A stretch of DNA of 11,314 nt from an uncultured Bacteroidota bacterium (GCA_903879875.1 CAIRNC010000443.1:1-11314); one strand, 5' to 3'; counted from the first letter of the stretch, positions 1 to 7,111 are shown. Notes: generated by a model from the letters alone, not told the origin. Program-made: numbers and translations.

Positions 1-1
1 A

Positions 2-2479
2 GAAACTATTAAAAAAACACCCGATAGAAATACATCGGATGTGATTAAAAGAATAAGTGGCGCAAGCATTCAAGAGAATAAGTTTGTTGTGGTAAGAGGA
101 TTAAACGACCGTTACAATGCTTGCTTTTTAAATGGATCGCCTTTACCGAGTTCTGAACCAGACAGAAAAGCGTTTTCATTTGATATTTTTCCGTCTAACA
201 TGATTGATAATCTGATTATTTCTAAAACTGCAACGCCTGATTTACCTGCAGATTTTGCGGGAGGTGTCATTCAAATCAATACCAAAAATATTCCGGATAA
301 GAATTTTCAAATTTTATCTATTGGTAGCGGATATAATACCGTTACAACTAACAAAAATCAAGTATATTACAATGGTGGAAAATCCGACTGGTTGGGAATT
401 GACGATGGGACTAGAGCGTTGCCAACTGGCTTTCCAGATGCTAAAATACTGCAAGGAATGAATGGATTACAACGTTCAGAGTATGCTAAACTATTAACAA
501 GTGATTGGAGTTTACACAACAAAACTTTTAGTCCAAATATTAGTTTACAATATTCCCTTGGTCAAAAAATAAAGCTAAATGAAACAAGAACACTCGGCGT
601 TTTATTCTCTGTATCCTATAATAAAACGAACAATTTTAACGAAACTATTTTTCGAGGATATGACGATCAAGGTCCAGATGTAGCGCCTATTTTGTCCAAA
701 GACTTTTTAGATAAAACCTATTCTGAACAATATTTATTGGGTTCATTAGCCAATTTTAGTTTTAAATTGAACAACAATAACTCCATTACTTTTAAAAACA
801 TTTACAGTATCAATTCAGAAGATAAAGTTATTGATAGACAAGGTCCTCCTAGCGAAGCTTTGAGTGACAATCCAACTAAAATAGTTTCAACTGTAAGATG
901 GTTTACAAGTAATAAAATTTATTCAGGACAGCTCAATGGAGAACATTATTTTTCTAAATCAAAATTTAAAATCAATTGGAGCACTTCATTAAGTACCGTA
1001 GAACGTGCTATTCCAAATTTAAGAAGAAACGTATATGTGTATAACGATGATTTGCCATTGTCTGCTAGTATTCCTTCTGGAAATGCTGGGCCTGATTATG
1101 GAGGTGGTATGTTTTTTTCAGAAAATAAAGAAAAAATCCTCAATGCAAAAATTGATTTTATCCATGAAATTGGTTCAAAATCCAAAAACGAATTACGATA
1201 TGGTTTTAGTACTCAAAAACGAATAAGAGATTTTTTTGCAAGACAACTTCAATTTAATAAATTAGAATCTGGATCAATTTCATTCGATGGTTCTTTATTG
1301 AATCAACCGAATGAAACTATATTTAGTTCTGCAAATATGGGGCTTATTGCTCCTAATAAAGGAGGGTTTACCATTTATGATGGCACCAAATATTTTGATA
1401 ATTATGATGCATCTTCTTCTTTACAAGGGGCTTATGTTATGTCGGACAATAAAATCAATTCATTTCGATTTGTTTGGGGACTTCGAGTTGAAAATTATAA
1501 CCAGTTATTAAATACAACTGTTGATGCTAAACCATTGAATGTTGATAATAAGCAAACCGATTTTTTACCTTCTATTAACTTTATTTATTCACTCAATTCG
1601 AAACAAAATCTTAGAATTAGTTATTCCAAAACATTGAATCGACCTGAATTTAGAGAATTAGCCCCTTTTGGGTTTTATGATTTTACCACTCAGTTTTTTA
1701 CCTCTGGTAACCCGGATTTACAAATCGCAAAAATTCAAAATGGCGATTTGCGCTATGAAATATATCCTGGCAAAAATCAACTGTTTTCTATATCAGCTTT
1801 CTACAAAAAATTTGATAATCCTATAGAATTAATAGCAGGTGTAAATAATAACGAAGTGCGCTATGAAAATTCAGCATCAGCAATAAATTACGGCTATGAA
1901 ATGGAATTCAGAACCGTACTTTCGTCCTTATTTAATTATGAAAAATCGTATTTGTTGAATAATTTAACCGTGTTTTCTAATCTTTCCATTATAAATTCTA
2001 AGGTTGACGTATCTAATTTAGCATCAGTATCTGATAGTAGAAAATCAAGACAAATGCAAGGGCAATCTCCTTATGTATTTAATGCGGGTTTACAATTTGC
2101 TGATACCGATCTTGGTTGGACATTTGCCACGAATGTGAATAGAGTGGGAAACAGAATTGCTGTCGTCGGAAACTCAGAAGTTAAACCCGATTTATGGGAA
2201 AAAAGCAGAACATTTTTAGATTGTCAAATAGCTAAATCTTTTTTAAAGAAAAAAATGGAGTTAAAATTGAATGTTCAAAACATTCTTGGTCAAGACTTGA
2301 TTTTTTATGAAAACCGTGATTTGGGCAAAACCGAAGTTTCTGGATTTAATGGAATTGTTAACACCTTATTTACTGGTAACTCACAAAATAAAAATGGCTA
2401 CAACAGTGACGAGGATGATGTAATTAGGTCAACAAAATATGGCAGAACTTTTTCCTTAGTATTAACTTATAATTTTTAA
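2..2479 (+). CDS. TonB-dependent outer-membrane receptor, 5' end outside the window
   Basis: The reading frame is open from base 2, so the gene begins upstream of the window; 825 codons are visible before TAA. The first ~100 residues are a TonB plug domain: the stretch VVVRGLNDRYN (from about base 86), a loop ending in LPSSEPDRKAFSFDIFP, then ADFAGGVIQINTK at about 247-288, the usual plug exit strand. The rest is a long run of alternating, aromatic-rich strands typical of the 22-strand barrel, closing with SLVLTYNF, whose final Phe is the usual C-terminal outer-membrane assembly signal. The signal peptide and any carboxypeptidase-regulatory-like N-terminal domain must lie to the left. The family imports substrates across the outer membrane using TonB/ExbBD energy. 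The substrate here is unknown. A T9SS-exported protein follows and may be its surface partner. The GTG at base 41 is not the start, because the coding pattern continues upstream of it. Confidence 0.93.
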   Translation, partial: ETIKKTPDRNTSDVIKRISGASIQENKFVVVRGLNDRYNACFLNGSPLPSSEPDRKAFSFDIFPSNMIDNLIISKTATPDLPADFAGGVIQINTKNIPDKNFQILSIGSGYNTVTTNKNQVYYNGGKSDWLGIDDGTRALPTGFPDAKILQGMNGLQRSEYAKLLTSDWSLHNKTFSPNISLQYSLGQKIKLNETRTLGVLFSVSYNKTNNFNETIFRGYDDQGPDVAPILSKDFLDKTYSEQYLLGSLANFSFKLNNNNSITFKNIYSINSEDKVIDRQGPPSEALSDNPTKIVSTVRWFTSNKIYSGQLNGEHYFSKSKFKINWSTSLSTVERAIPNLRRNVYVYNDDLPLSASIPSGNAGPDYGGGMFFSENKEKILNAKIDFIHEIGSKSKNELRYGFSTQKRIRDFFARQLQFNKLESGSISFDGSLLNQPNETIFSSANMGLIAPNKGGFTIYDGTKYFDNYDASSSLQGAYVMSDNKINSFRFVWGLRVENYNQLLNTTVDAKPLNVDNKQTDFLPSINFIYSLNSKQNLRISYSKTLNRPEFRELAPFGFYDFTTQFFTSGNPDLQIAKIQNGDLRYEIYPGKNQLFSISAFYKKFDNPIELIAGVNNNEVRYENSASAINYGYEMEFRTVLSSLFNYEKSYLLNNLTVFSNLSIINSKVDVSNLASVSDSRKSRQMQGQSPYVFNAGLQFADTDLGWTFATNVNRVGNRIAVVGNSEVKPDLWEKSRTFLDCQIAKSFLKKKMELKLNVQNILGQDLIFYENRDLGKTEVSGFNGIVNTLFTGNSQNKNGYNSDEDDVIRSTKYGRTFSLVLTYNF

Positions 2480-2480
2480 A

Positions 2481-2509
2481 TTAACATAAGATATCGATTG
2501 TTAACATAA
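2481..2509. promoter_or_regulatory. Direct repeat TTAACATAA, possible operator
   Basis: Two identical 9-mers TTAACATAA lie at 2481-2489 and 2501-2509, start to start 20 bp, just after the receptor stop codon and about 50-80 bp before the promoter-like site for the next gene. The spacing is close to two helical turns, which would suit a regulator binding one face of the DNA. The region is AT-rich, so chance is possible. No regulator can be named. Confidence 0.3.
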
Positions 2510-2559
2510 TGATAAATTTTTAATAAACTCATCATAACTATTACTTAATGTTGCCATTC

Positions 2560-2567
2560 TACATTTG
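2560..2567 (+). promoter_or_regulatory. Predicted -7 element of the T9SS protein gene
   Basis: TACATTTG fits the Bacteroidota sigma-ABfr -7 consensus TAnnTTTG exactly. Transcription would begin near 2573, giving a leader of about 37 nt before the ATG at 2610. I see no good TTG -33 element at the usual 17-23 bp spacing, so the promoter may be activator-dependent or weak. The rest of the 2480-2609 gap shows no clear terminator, so read-through from the receptor gene is also possible. Confidence 0.5.
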
Positions 2568-2609
2568 TGATGTTAATAATAACAAACAACAAACTAAAAA
2601 TTTTCAACA

Positions 2610-5108
2610 ATGAAAAAATTAAACATGCTGGTAATGCTTGCCTTAACAAGCTTTCTTGGTTTTGCTCAAATTGAGCAAGTTTCGTATCGTGGAGCTTTTG
2701 CCCCATCACCAACTCCAATGTGGACTAATGGATGGTCTAATTTTGACCCGCAAAACACGGTTTACAGTAGACCTACAACAGTAAATGTTGATGCAGCAAT
2801 CACAACAAACACAACATGGGATGCTAATGTAATGTATAAATTACAAGGCGTAATTTATGTTAAAAACGGTGCAACTTTAACCATTCCTGCTGGAACAATT
2901 ATAGTTGGTGATCATACTTTTACAGGTTCTGCTTTAGTTATTACTAAAGGTTCAAAATTAATTGCTGTTGGAACTGCTGCAAAACCTATTGTGTTTACTT
3001 CAGATGTAGCTGCAGGTTCAAGAAACAAAGGAGATTGGGGTGGACTAATTTTATTAGGAAAATCTAATTTCAACATTAACGGTGGAGTTAATTATATTGA
3101 AGGTATAGCTCAAACAGCAGATACTCAATATGGTGGAGGAACAACACCAAATGAGAATGATTCATCTGGTATTTTGAAATATGTTCGTATTGAATTCCCA
3201 GGTTATGTATATGCTACAAATAATGAAATTAACGGTTTAACTCTTGGTGCTGTTGGAAAAGGAACAGTAATTGACTATGTACAAGTTTCTCATAGTAATG
3301 ATGATGCTTTTGAATGGTTTGGTGGCTCTGTTGACTGTAAACACTTAGTTTCTTTTAGAAATCTTGATGATGATTTTGATACTGATAATGGTTATAATGG
3401 TAAAGTACAATTTGGATTAGCAATTAGAGACCCACACGTTTCTGATGACCCTGGGGTTTCAACTTCAGAAGGTTTTGAATCAGATAACAATGCTGGTGGT
3501 ACTTCAGTAAACCCATATACTAGTGCGATTTTTACAAATTTTACTATGGTAGGGCCAATGTATAGAAAAGATCAAACTGGTGCAGAAAGTTTTGCAACAG
3601 GTTACAAAAGAGCTGCACGTATTAGAAGAGCTTCACAATTAAAAATTATGAATACCCTATTCATGGATTATAATGAAGGAGTTCACGTTGACGGTAACGC
3701 ATCAGAAACAGCTGCTTTTAATGGTACTTTAAAATTTGCTAATAATATTTTAGCTGGAACAGTAACAACTTCTAAAATTACTCAAGTTAATGCGTCTGGA
3801 AACAATGCTTCATTCAATATTGCAACATGGTATGCCGCTAACAACAATACTACAGTAGCTACAAATGCAGATTTACTTACAACTCCTTATGGAAGTACTT
3901 CAACTCAATATACTGGTTTAGATTACAGACCTGCAACAGGTTCTATATTATTAAACAGTGCTGTATATAGCGATCCTATTTTCTCTACAACTTCTTTAGC
4001 AGGTACAGCTTGTAACACTACTTTGGCAGCTTTAAATACCGCAATTAATGCAATTCCATTGACTGGTGCGACAGGTTATAGATTTGAAGTAACTGATAAT
4101 AGTACACTTGATGTTAATGTGATTGAAAACAATACTTATTCAGGATATGCAATGCGTTTAACAAGCCTTCCAAATGGAGGTTACTTCAACACAACTTATT
4201 CTATCAGAGTTTCTGTAAAAAGCGCACTAGGTGTTTGGGGTGATTATGGATCATCATGTACAGTAACAACGCCAACAACTCCTGCTTCAACTAAACTTCA
4301 AACTGCTTATGATGGTATGACTGTTCCAACTTTAAATACAGTAATACTTGCTGATAAAGTTATTGGTGCATCTGCTTATCGTTTTGAAGTGAAATTTAAT
4401 GGAACTGTTGTTGGTGAAATTGTTTCACCATCGTTCTATTTAAACATTGCTAATATTCCTGGAATAACTTATGGTCAAACGTATTCAATTAAAGTAGCTT
4501 CTAAATATAATGGAAGTTTATGGACAACCTATACTAGAGCTAGTACAATTTCAACACCAATAGCTTCTCCATTAACAAAAATTGCGCCTGATCAATGTGG
4601 AACAACTATTGCAGCTTTAAATACTGTAATTTATGCAGCTCCAGTTTTAGGAGTTACTAGCTATAGATTTGAAGTTTCTCTTGGAGCTACTGTATTAGGA
4701 ACATACACAAATAATACTTCTTATTATTTTAGATTAACTCAAGCTATTGGTACTGTTGCATTCAACACTACCTATTCTGTAAAAGTGGCAACTTTAGTAA
4801 ATGGAGTTTGGGGTGTTTATGGTGATGCTTGTACAATTTCTACACCTCCATCATTAGTTAATTCAAGATTATACACTTATCCAAATCCTTTTTCTGATTC
4901 ATTTAGAATTGGTGGTATTTCTACTACTGAAAATGAAACTTTCGAAGCAAGAATTTATGATTTTAACGGTATGTTAATTGAACAAAAATTATTAAACAGT
5001 GCTGAAGCTAATAATTCAGATTTCGGAGCTAATTTAAAAGCTGGTTTGTATCTAGTTGTTTTAAAACAAGGAGAAGATACAAAAACGATTCAAGTTATGA
5101 AAAAATAA
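2610..5108 (+). CDS. T9SS-exported beta-helix protein with three Fn3-like repeats
   Basis: This is an 832-residue predicted secreted protein. Residues 1-20 are a signal peptide ending in FLGFAQ. Residues ~70-450 resemble a right-handed parallel beta-helix of a kind common in Bacteroidota: VIYVKNGATLTIPAGTII, a DWGGLILLGK strand, an EG/YGGG/DSSGILKYVRIEF segment, and repeated Asp-rich turns (SNDDAFEWFGG, NLDDDFDTDNG). Residues ~463-746 hold three Fn3-like modules, each with an LNT...GxxxYRFEV start and an N/F-x-TYS-I/V-x-V strand. Residues ~753-832 are a T9SS type A sorting domain: YPNPFSDSFRI, a YDFNG motif, then LKAGLYLVVL and a basic end (QVMKK). The protein should therefore cross the outer membrane by T9SS and be released or anchored at the surface. 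Its substrate is unknown. Its position behind a TonB receptor suggests capture or binding of a ligand for uptake; that is inference. No catalytic motif is recognised. Confidence 0.9.
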   Translation: MKKLNMLVMLALTSFLGFAQIEQVSYRGAFAPSPTPMWTNGWSNFDPQNTVYSRPTTVNVDAAITTNTTWDANVMYKLQGVIYVKNGATLTIPAGTIIVGDHTFTGSALVITKGSKLIAVGTAAKPIVFTSDVAAGSRNKGDWGGLILLGKSNFNINGGVNYIEGIAQTADTQYGGGTTPNENDSSGILKYVRIEFPGYVYATNNEINGLTLGAVGKGTVIDYVQVSHSNDDAFEWFGGSVDCKHLVSFRNLDDDFDTDNGYNGKVQFGLAIRDPHVSDDPGVSTSEGFESDNNAGGTSVNPYTSAIFTNFTMVGPMYRKDQTGAESFATGYKRAARIRRASQLKIMNTLFMDYNEGVHVDGNASETAAFNGTLKFANNILAGTVTTSKITQVNASGNNASFNIATWYAANNNTTVATNADLLTTPYGSTSTQYTGLDYRPATGSILLNSAVYSDPIFSTTSLAGTACNTTLAALNTAINAIPLTGATGYRFEVTDNSTLDVNVIENNTYSGYAMRLTSLPNGGYFNTTYSIRVSVKSALGVWGDYGSSCTVTTPTTPASTKLQTAYDGMTVPTLNTVILADKVIGASAYRFEVKFNGTVVGEIVSPSFYLNIANIPGITYGQTYSIKVASKYNGSLWTTYTRASTISTPIASPLTKIAPDQCGTTIAALNTVIYAAPVLGVTSYRFEVSLGATVLGTYTNNTSYYFRLTQAIGTVAFNTTYSVKVATLVNGVWGVYGDACTISTPPSLVNSRLYTYPNPFSDSFRIGGISTTENETFEARIYDFNGMLIEQKLLNSAEANNSDFGANLKAGLYLVVLKQGEDTKTIQVMKK
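3996..4847 (+). repeat. Three degenerate Fn3-like modules within the T9SS protein
   Basis: Three consecutive modules of about 90 residues each lie at protein residues ~463-555, ~561-650 and ~655-746. Shared landmarks are LNT near the start, YRFEV about 20 residues later (490-494, 590-594, 685-689), a TYS-x-x-V strand and a W-x-x-Y near the end. Modules 1 and 3 each have a Cys before LNT and one near the end (C468/C550 and C663/C741), while module 2 has neither. A disulfide staple in 1 and 3 only is therefore likely. Confidence 0.75.
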
Positions 5109-5142
5109 TTTTTAAGAAAATTTAATTTTTTTACAAACAAAA

Positions 5143-5170
5143 AAACCGCCAATCGTGAGATTGGCGGTTT
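5143..5170. terminator. Bidirectional intrinsic terminator between convergent genes
   Basis: A perfect 12-bp stem AAACCGCCAATC / GATTGGCGGTTT encloses a GTGA loop. On the plus strand it is followed by CTTTTT; on the minus strand the preceding A-run becomes a T-rich tail. It lies 34 bp after the T9SS gene stop and 4 bp beyond the rng stop, so it can end both transcripts. Confidence 0.92.
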
Positions 5171-5174
5171 CTTT

Positions 5175-6719
5175 TTAATCTTCTATTTCATTTCCTTTTT
5201 TGTCAAAGAAATGGTATTCCAAAAACGTGTAAGCGTCACGCGGTATAATTTTAATCCATTTTTTGTGTTCCAAAAACCATTTGGAGCGTATGGATAAAAA
5301 CCCTTTGGATAAATAGGCAGCCACAAAAGGATGTACATTAAGCACAACGTTTTTATGACTTTTTAATGCTCTTTCTAAATCAGAAGCAATCTTATCGATA
5401 ATCAAAATTGGAGCTTCAATTTCCCCATTTTCGTTGTTCGGGTCTTCTTCTCTGGTTTTGATGTTTACTTCTGGTCGAACTCTTTGCCTTGTAATTTGAA
5501 CTAAACCAAATTTACTTGGCGGCAATATTTTATGTTTTGCTTTATCATCGCTCATTTCTTCTCTCAAGAAATCAAACAACACTTTTCGGTTTTCTGGATC
5601 AGCCATATCGATAAAATCGACAACTATTATGCCTCCCATATCGCGCAAACGCAATTGTCTGGCTACTTCTGCAGCTGCAATCATGTTGACTTCCATTGCG
5701 GTGTCTTCTTGATTGGTGGCTTTATTAGAACGATTACCGCTATTCACATCAATAACATGAAGTGCTTCGGTATGTTCAATAATAAGATAAGCCCCTTTGC
5801 TCATCGAAACTGTTTTCCCGAAGGAAGTTTTGATTTGTCGCTCTATATTGTATTTCTCGAAAATTGGTGTGTCGTTAGATTGATAAAACTTAACGATTGA
5901 TTGTTTTGAAGGTGCAATTTCTTGCAAATAATCCTTCGTTTGGTTGAACAACTCTTCATCATCAATATGAATACCACTAAAGGTATCATTAAAAACATCT
6001 CTTAAAATAGAAGAGGCTCTGTTGAGTTCTCCTAAAATTTTTGATGGATGATGAGCGGTTGGTAATTTTTTACACATTCCCGACCATTTGTCGAGCAATG
6101 TTTGTAAGTCTTTGTCTAATTCTGCGACTTTTTTGCCTTCGGCTACTGTTCGAACAATAACGCCGAAACCTTTCGGTTTGATGGATTGAACAAGTTTTTT
6201 AAGACGTTCTTTTTCTTCTTTGGATTCTATTTTTTGTGACACAGAAACTCTGTCAGAAAAAGGAACGAGAACAATAAATCGCCCTGCAAGAGAAAGCTCA
6301 GAGCTAATTCTTGGTCCTTTGGTCGATATAGGTTCTTTGACAACTTGAACTAAAATGGATTGGTTTGGACTCAACACGTCGGTTACCGTTCCATCTTTAT
6401 TGATTTCTTTTTCAAACTGAAAGTTTTTTAAAGAGAAATCTTTTAATTTACCTGCGCTTACAAGCTTAATGAATTTCAATTGTGAAGCCAAATTGGGTCC
6501 TAAATCGTGATAATGTAAAAAGGCATCTTTCTCGAAACCTACATTTACAAAAGCAGCATTTAACCCAGCAACTGGTTTTCTGATGTTAGCAATAAAAATA
6601 TCGCCAACTTGGAAATTGCTTTTTTCTTCTTCCTTGTGTAATTCTACTAGTTTTCCATCTTTTAATAAGGCAAAATCTACGGCTTCTGAACTGGATCTAA
6701 TGATTAATTCTTTATTCAC
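5175..6719 (-). CDS. rng: Ribonuclease G/E (Rne/Rng family)
   Basis: A 514-residue single-strand-specific endoribonuclease of the RNase E/G family, acting in mRNA decay and rRNA processing. I chose the GTG at 6719-6717 (VNKELIIRSS) because the conserved N-terminus starts there. The 62 codons upstream that stay open to an ATG at 6905 are built of short repeats and give no family-like sequence. An S1 domain spans about residues 35-130 (FQVGDIFIANIRKP, GLNAAFVNVGFEKDAFLHYHDL), with a longer insert than in E. coli. The catalytic DNase I-like region carries the metal-binding acidic sites: D324 in HVIDVNSG and D368/D371 in VVDFIDM. The CPxC zinc-link after RQRVRPE, which holds E. coli RNase E/G dimers together, is absent; residues 421-437 are an Asn/Glu-rich linker with no Cys. 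The gene has no long C-terminal degradosome scaffold. It lies behind the HU and small basic genes but after a terminator, so it probably has its own promoter. Confidence 0.93.
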   Translation of the reverse strand: MNKELIIRSSSEAVDFALLKDGKLVELHKEEEKSNFQVGDIFIANIRKPVAGLNAAFVNVGFEKDAFLHYHDLGPNLASQLKFIKLVSAGKLKDFSLKNFQFEKEINKDGTVTDVLSPNQSILVQVVKEPISTKGPRISSELSLAGRFIVLVPFSDRVSVSQKIESKEEKERLKKLVQSIKPKGFGVIVRTVAEGKKVAELDKDLQTLLDKWSGMCKKLPTAHHPSKILGELNRASSILRDVFNDTFSGIHIDDEELFNQTKDYLQEIAPSKQSIVKFYQSNDTPIFEKYNIERQIKTSFGKTVSMSKGAYLIIEHTEALHVIDVNSGNRSNKATNQEDTAMEVNMIAAAEVARQLRLRDMGGIIVVDFIDMADPENRKVLFDFLREEMSDDKAKHKILPPSKFGLVQITRQRVRPEVNIKTREEDPNNENGEIEAPILIIDKIASDLERALKSHKNVVLNVHPFVAAYLSKGFLSIRSKWFLEHKKWIKIIPRDAYTFLEYHFFDKKGNEIED

Positions 6720-6743
6720 ACTGTAAATTTTTATCCGAACTTT

Positions 6744-6776
6744 TTGGCAAATAGGCAATAGGCAGGCTGTAGGCAA
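6744..6776. repeat. Heptamer array, consensus TAGGCAA
   Basis: Four TAGGCAA-like heptamers begin at 6744 (TTGGCAA), 6752, 6759 (TAGGCAG) and 6770; three are nearly contiguous and a 4-nt GCTG interrupts the run before the last. The array lies just upstream of the rng start and forms most of the spacer of the candidate rng promoter. Confidence 0.7.
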
Positions 6777-6780
6777 AAAA
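6748..6780 (-). promoter_or_regulatory. Candidate rng promoter overlapping a heptamer array
   Basis: On the minus strand TTTTTTG (6780-6774) is followed after 18 bp by CCTATTTG (6755-6748). The same -33 sequence and the same 18-bp spacing precede ssb. The -7 box matches TAnnTTTG at only 6 of 8 positions, so this is weak. Transcription would start near 6743, about 24 nt before the GTG. No better match to TAnnTTTG is present on the minus strand between 6720 and 6987. Confidence 0.35.
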
Positions 6781-6788
6781 ATGCTTTC

Positions 6789-6816
6789 AGCATATAGCTT
6801 ATAGCTTATAGCTAAT
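6789..6816. repeat. Tandem heptamer array, consensus AGCTTAT
   Basis: Four contiguous 7-nt units fill 6789-6816: AGCATAT, then two exact AGCTTAT, then AGCTAAT. A 7-nt unit shifts the reading frame each copy, which argues that the stretch is non-coding although the frame before rng happens to be open. Confidence 0.85.
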
Positions 6817-6874
6817 TGTAAGGATGGATTAAACAATAATTTTAACAGGTATTGCATCCCGGGGAAAAGAAGAC

Positions 6875-6946
6875 TAGTAGAGAATAGAATAAAGAAAGTA
6901 GACATTTTGAGTCTATATTCTTTATTCTATATTCTTTCATCTCTCT
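6875..6946. repeat. Two facing heptamer arrays forming an imperfect hairpin
   Basis: On the plus strand five 7-nt units of the type TCTNTNT run from 6912 to 6946, two of them exact TCTATAT. On the minus strand four units beginning TCT run from 6902 back to 6875. The two arrays are inverted around the 7-nt spacer at 6904-6910, so 6881-6903 can pair with 6911-6933 at 19 of 23 positions, with 13 consecutive pairs (6884-6896 with 6918-6930). No GC-rich core or U-tail is present, so it is not an obvious terminator. Confidence 0.75.
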
Positions 6947-6964
6947 TCAATTTCAATGAACTTT

Positions 6965-6996
6965 AAAAAGAAAAAAGTAGTTTTAAACTACTTTTT
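6965..6996 (-). terminator. Intrinsic terminator overlapping the end of the 30-aa gene
   Basis: Read on the minus strand, AAAAAGTAG pairs with CTACTTTTT around a 7-nt loop (a perfect 12-bp palindrome if the loop is closed), followed by a T-rich tail, TC plus five Ts. The UAG stop codon and the last two Lys codons of the small gene form the 5' arm. This should end the HU/small-protein transcript before rng, perhaps incompletely because the stem has few GC pairs. Confidence 0.75.
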
Positions 6997-7080
6997 CTTT
7001 TTGTGACGGTTAGCTCTCGCTCTTTTTTTACGTTTGTGCGTCGCTACCTTATGTCTCTTTCTTTTTTTACCACTTGGCAT
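6988..7080 (-). CDS. 30-aa highly basic protein, probable AURKAIP1/COX24-type ribosomal protein
   Basis: ATG at 7080-7078 opens a 30-residue protein, MPSGKKRKRHKVATHKR followed by KKRARANRHKKKK, ending with TAG. About two thirds of residues are Lys, Arg or His. A nearly identical short protein is found throughout Flavobacteriia, to my recollection annotated as an AURKAIP1/COX24 domain protein. That family includes mitochondrial mS38 and actinobacterial bS22, tiny basic peptides buried in rRNA of the small subunit. The alternative is another small ribosomal protein specific to Bacteroidota, such as bL38, described from the Flavobacterium johnsoniae ribosome; I cannot tell which from sequence alone. 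The gene starts 31 nt after the HU stop codon and should be co-transcribed with it from the HU promoter. The length, conserved start and dedicated terminator make it a real gene although it is below usual ORF cutoffs. Confidence 0.85.
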   Translation of the reverse strand: MPSGKKRKRHKVATHKRKKRARANRHKKKK

Positions 7081-7111
7081 ATCTTGAAGATTTTGTGATT
7101 AATAAATATTT

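Noticed and set aside
22..39. Inverted repeat CCGAT/ATCGG at the left edge
   Set aside because: Five-base arms within a clearly coding stretch; chance is sufficient.
41..43. GTG at 41 as start of the TonB receptor
   Set aside because: The frame is open to the window edge and the upstream codons read as a normal plug-domain approach, so the gene is truncated by the window.
2511..2537. Possible terminator hairpin (ATGAT/ATCAT) after the receptor gene
   Set aside because: Only five AT-rich pairs around a 17-nt loop, with no T-run; not a credible terminator.
5532..5900. Plus-strand 122-codon ORF inside rng
   Set aside because: It lies opposite the catalytic region of RNase G/E and has no recognisable motif or leader.
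6720..6905. In-frame ATG-led 62-codon N-terminal extension of rng
   Set aside because: The stretch consists largely of 7-nt repeats and low-complexity DNA, and the family N-terminus (NKELIIRS) begins right at the GTG, so the extension is a chance open frame.
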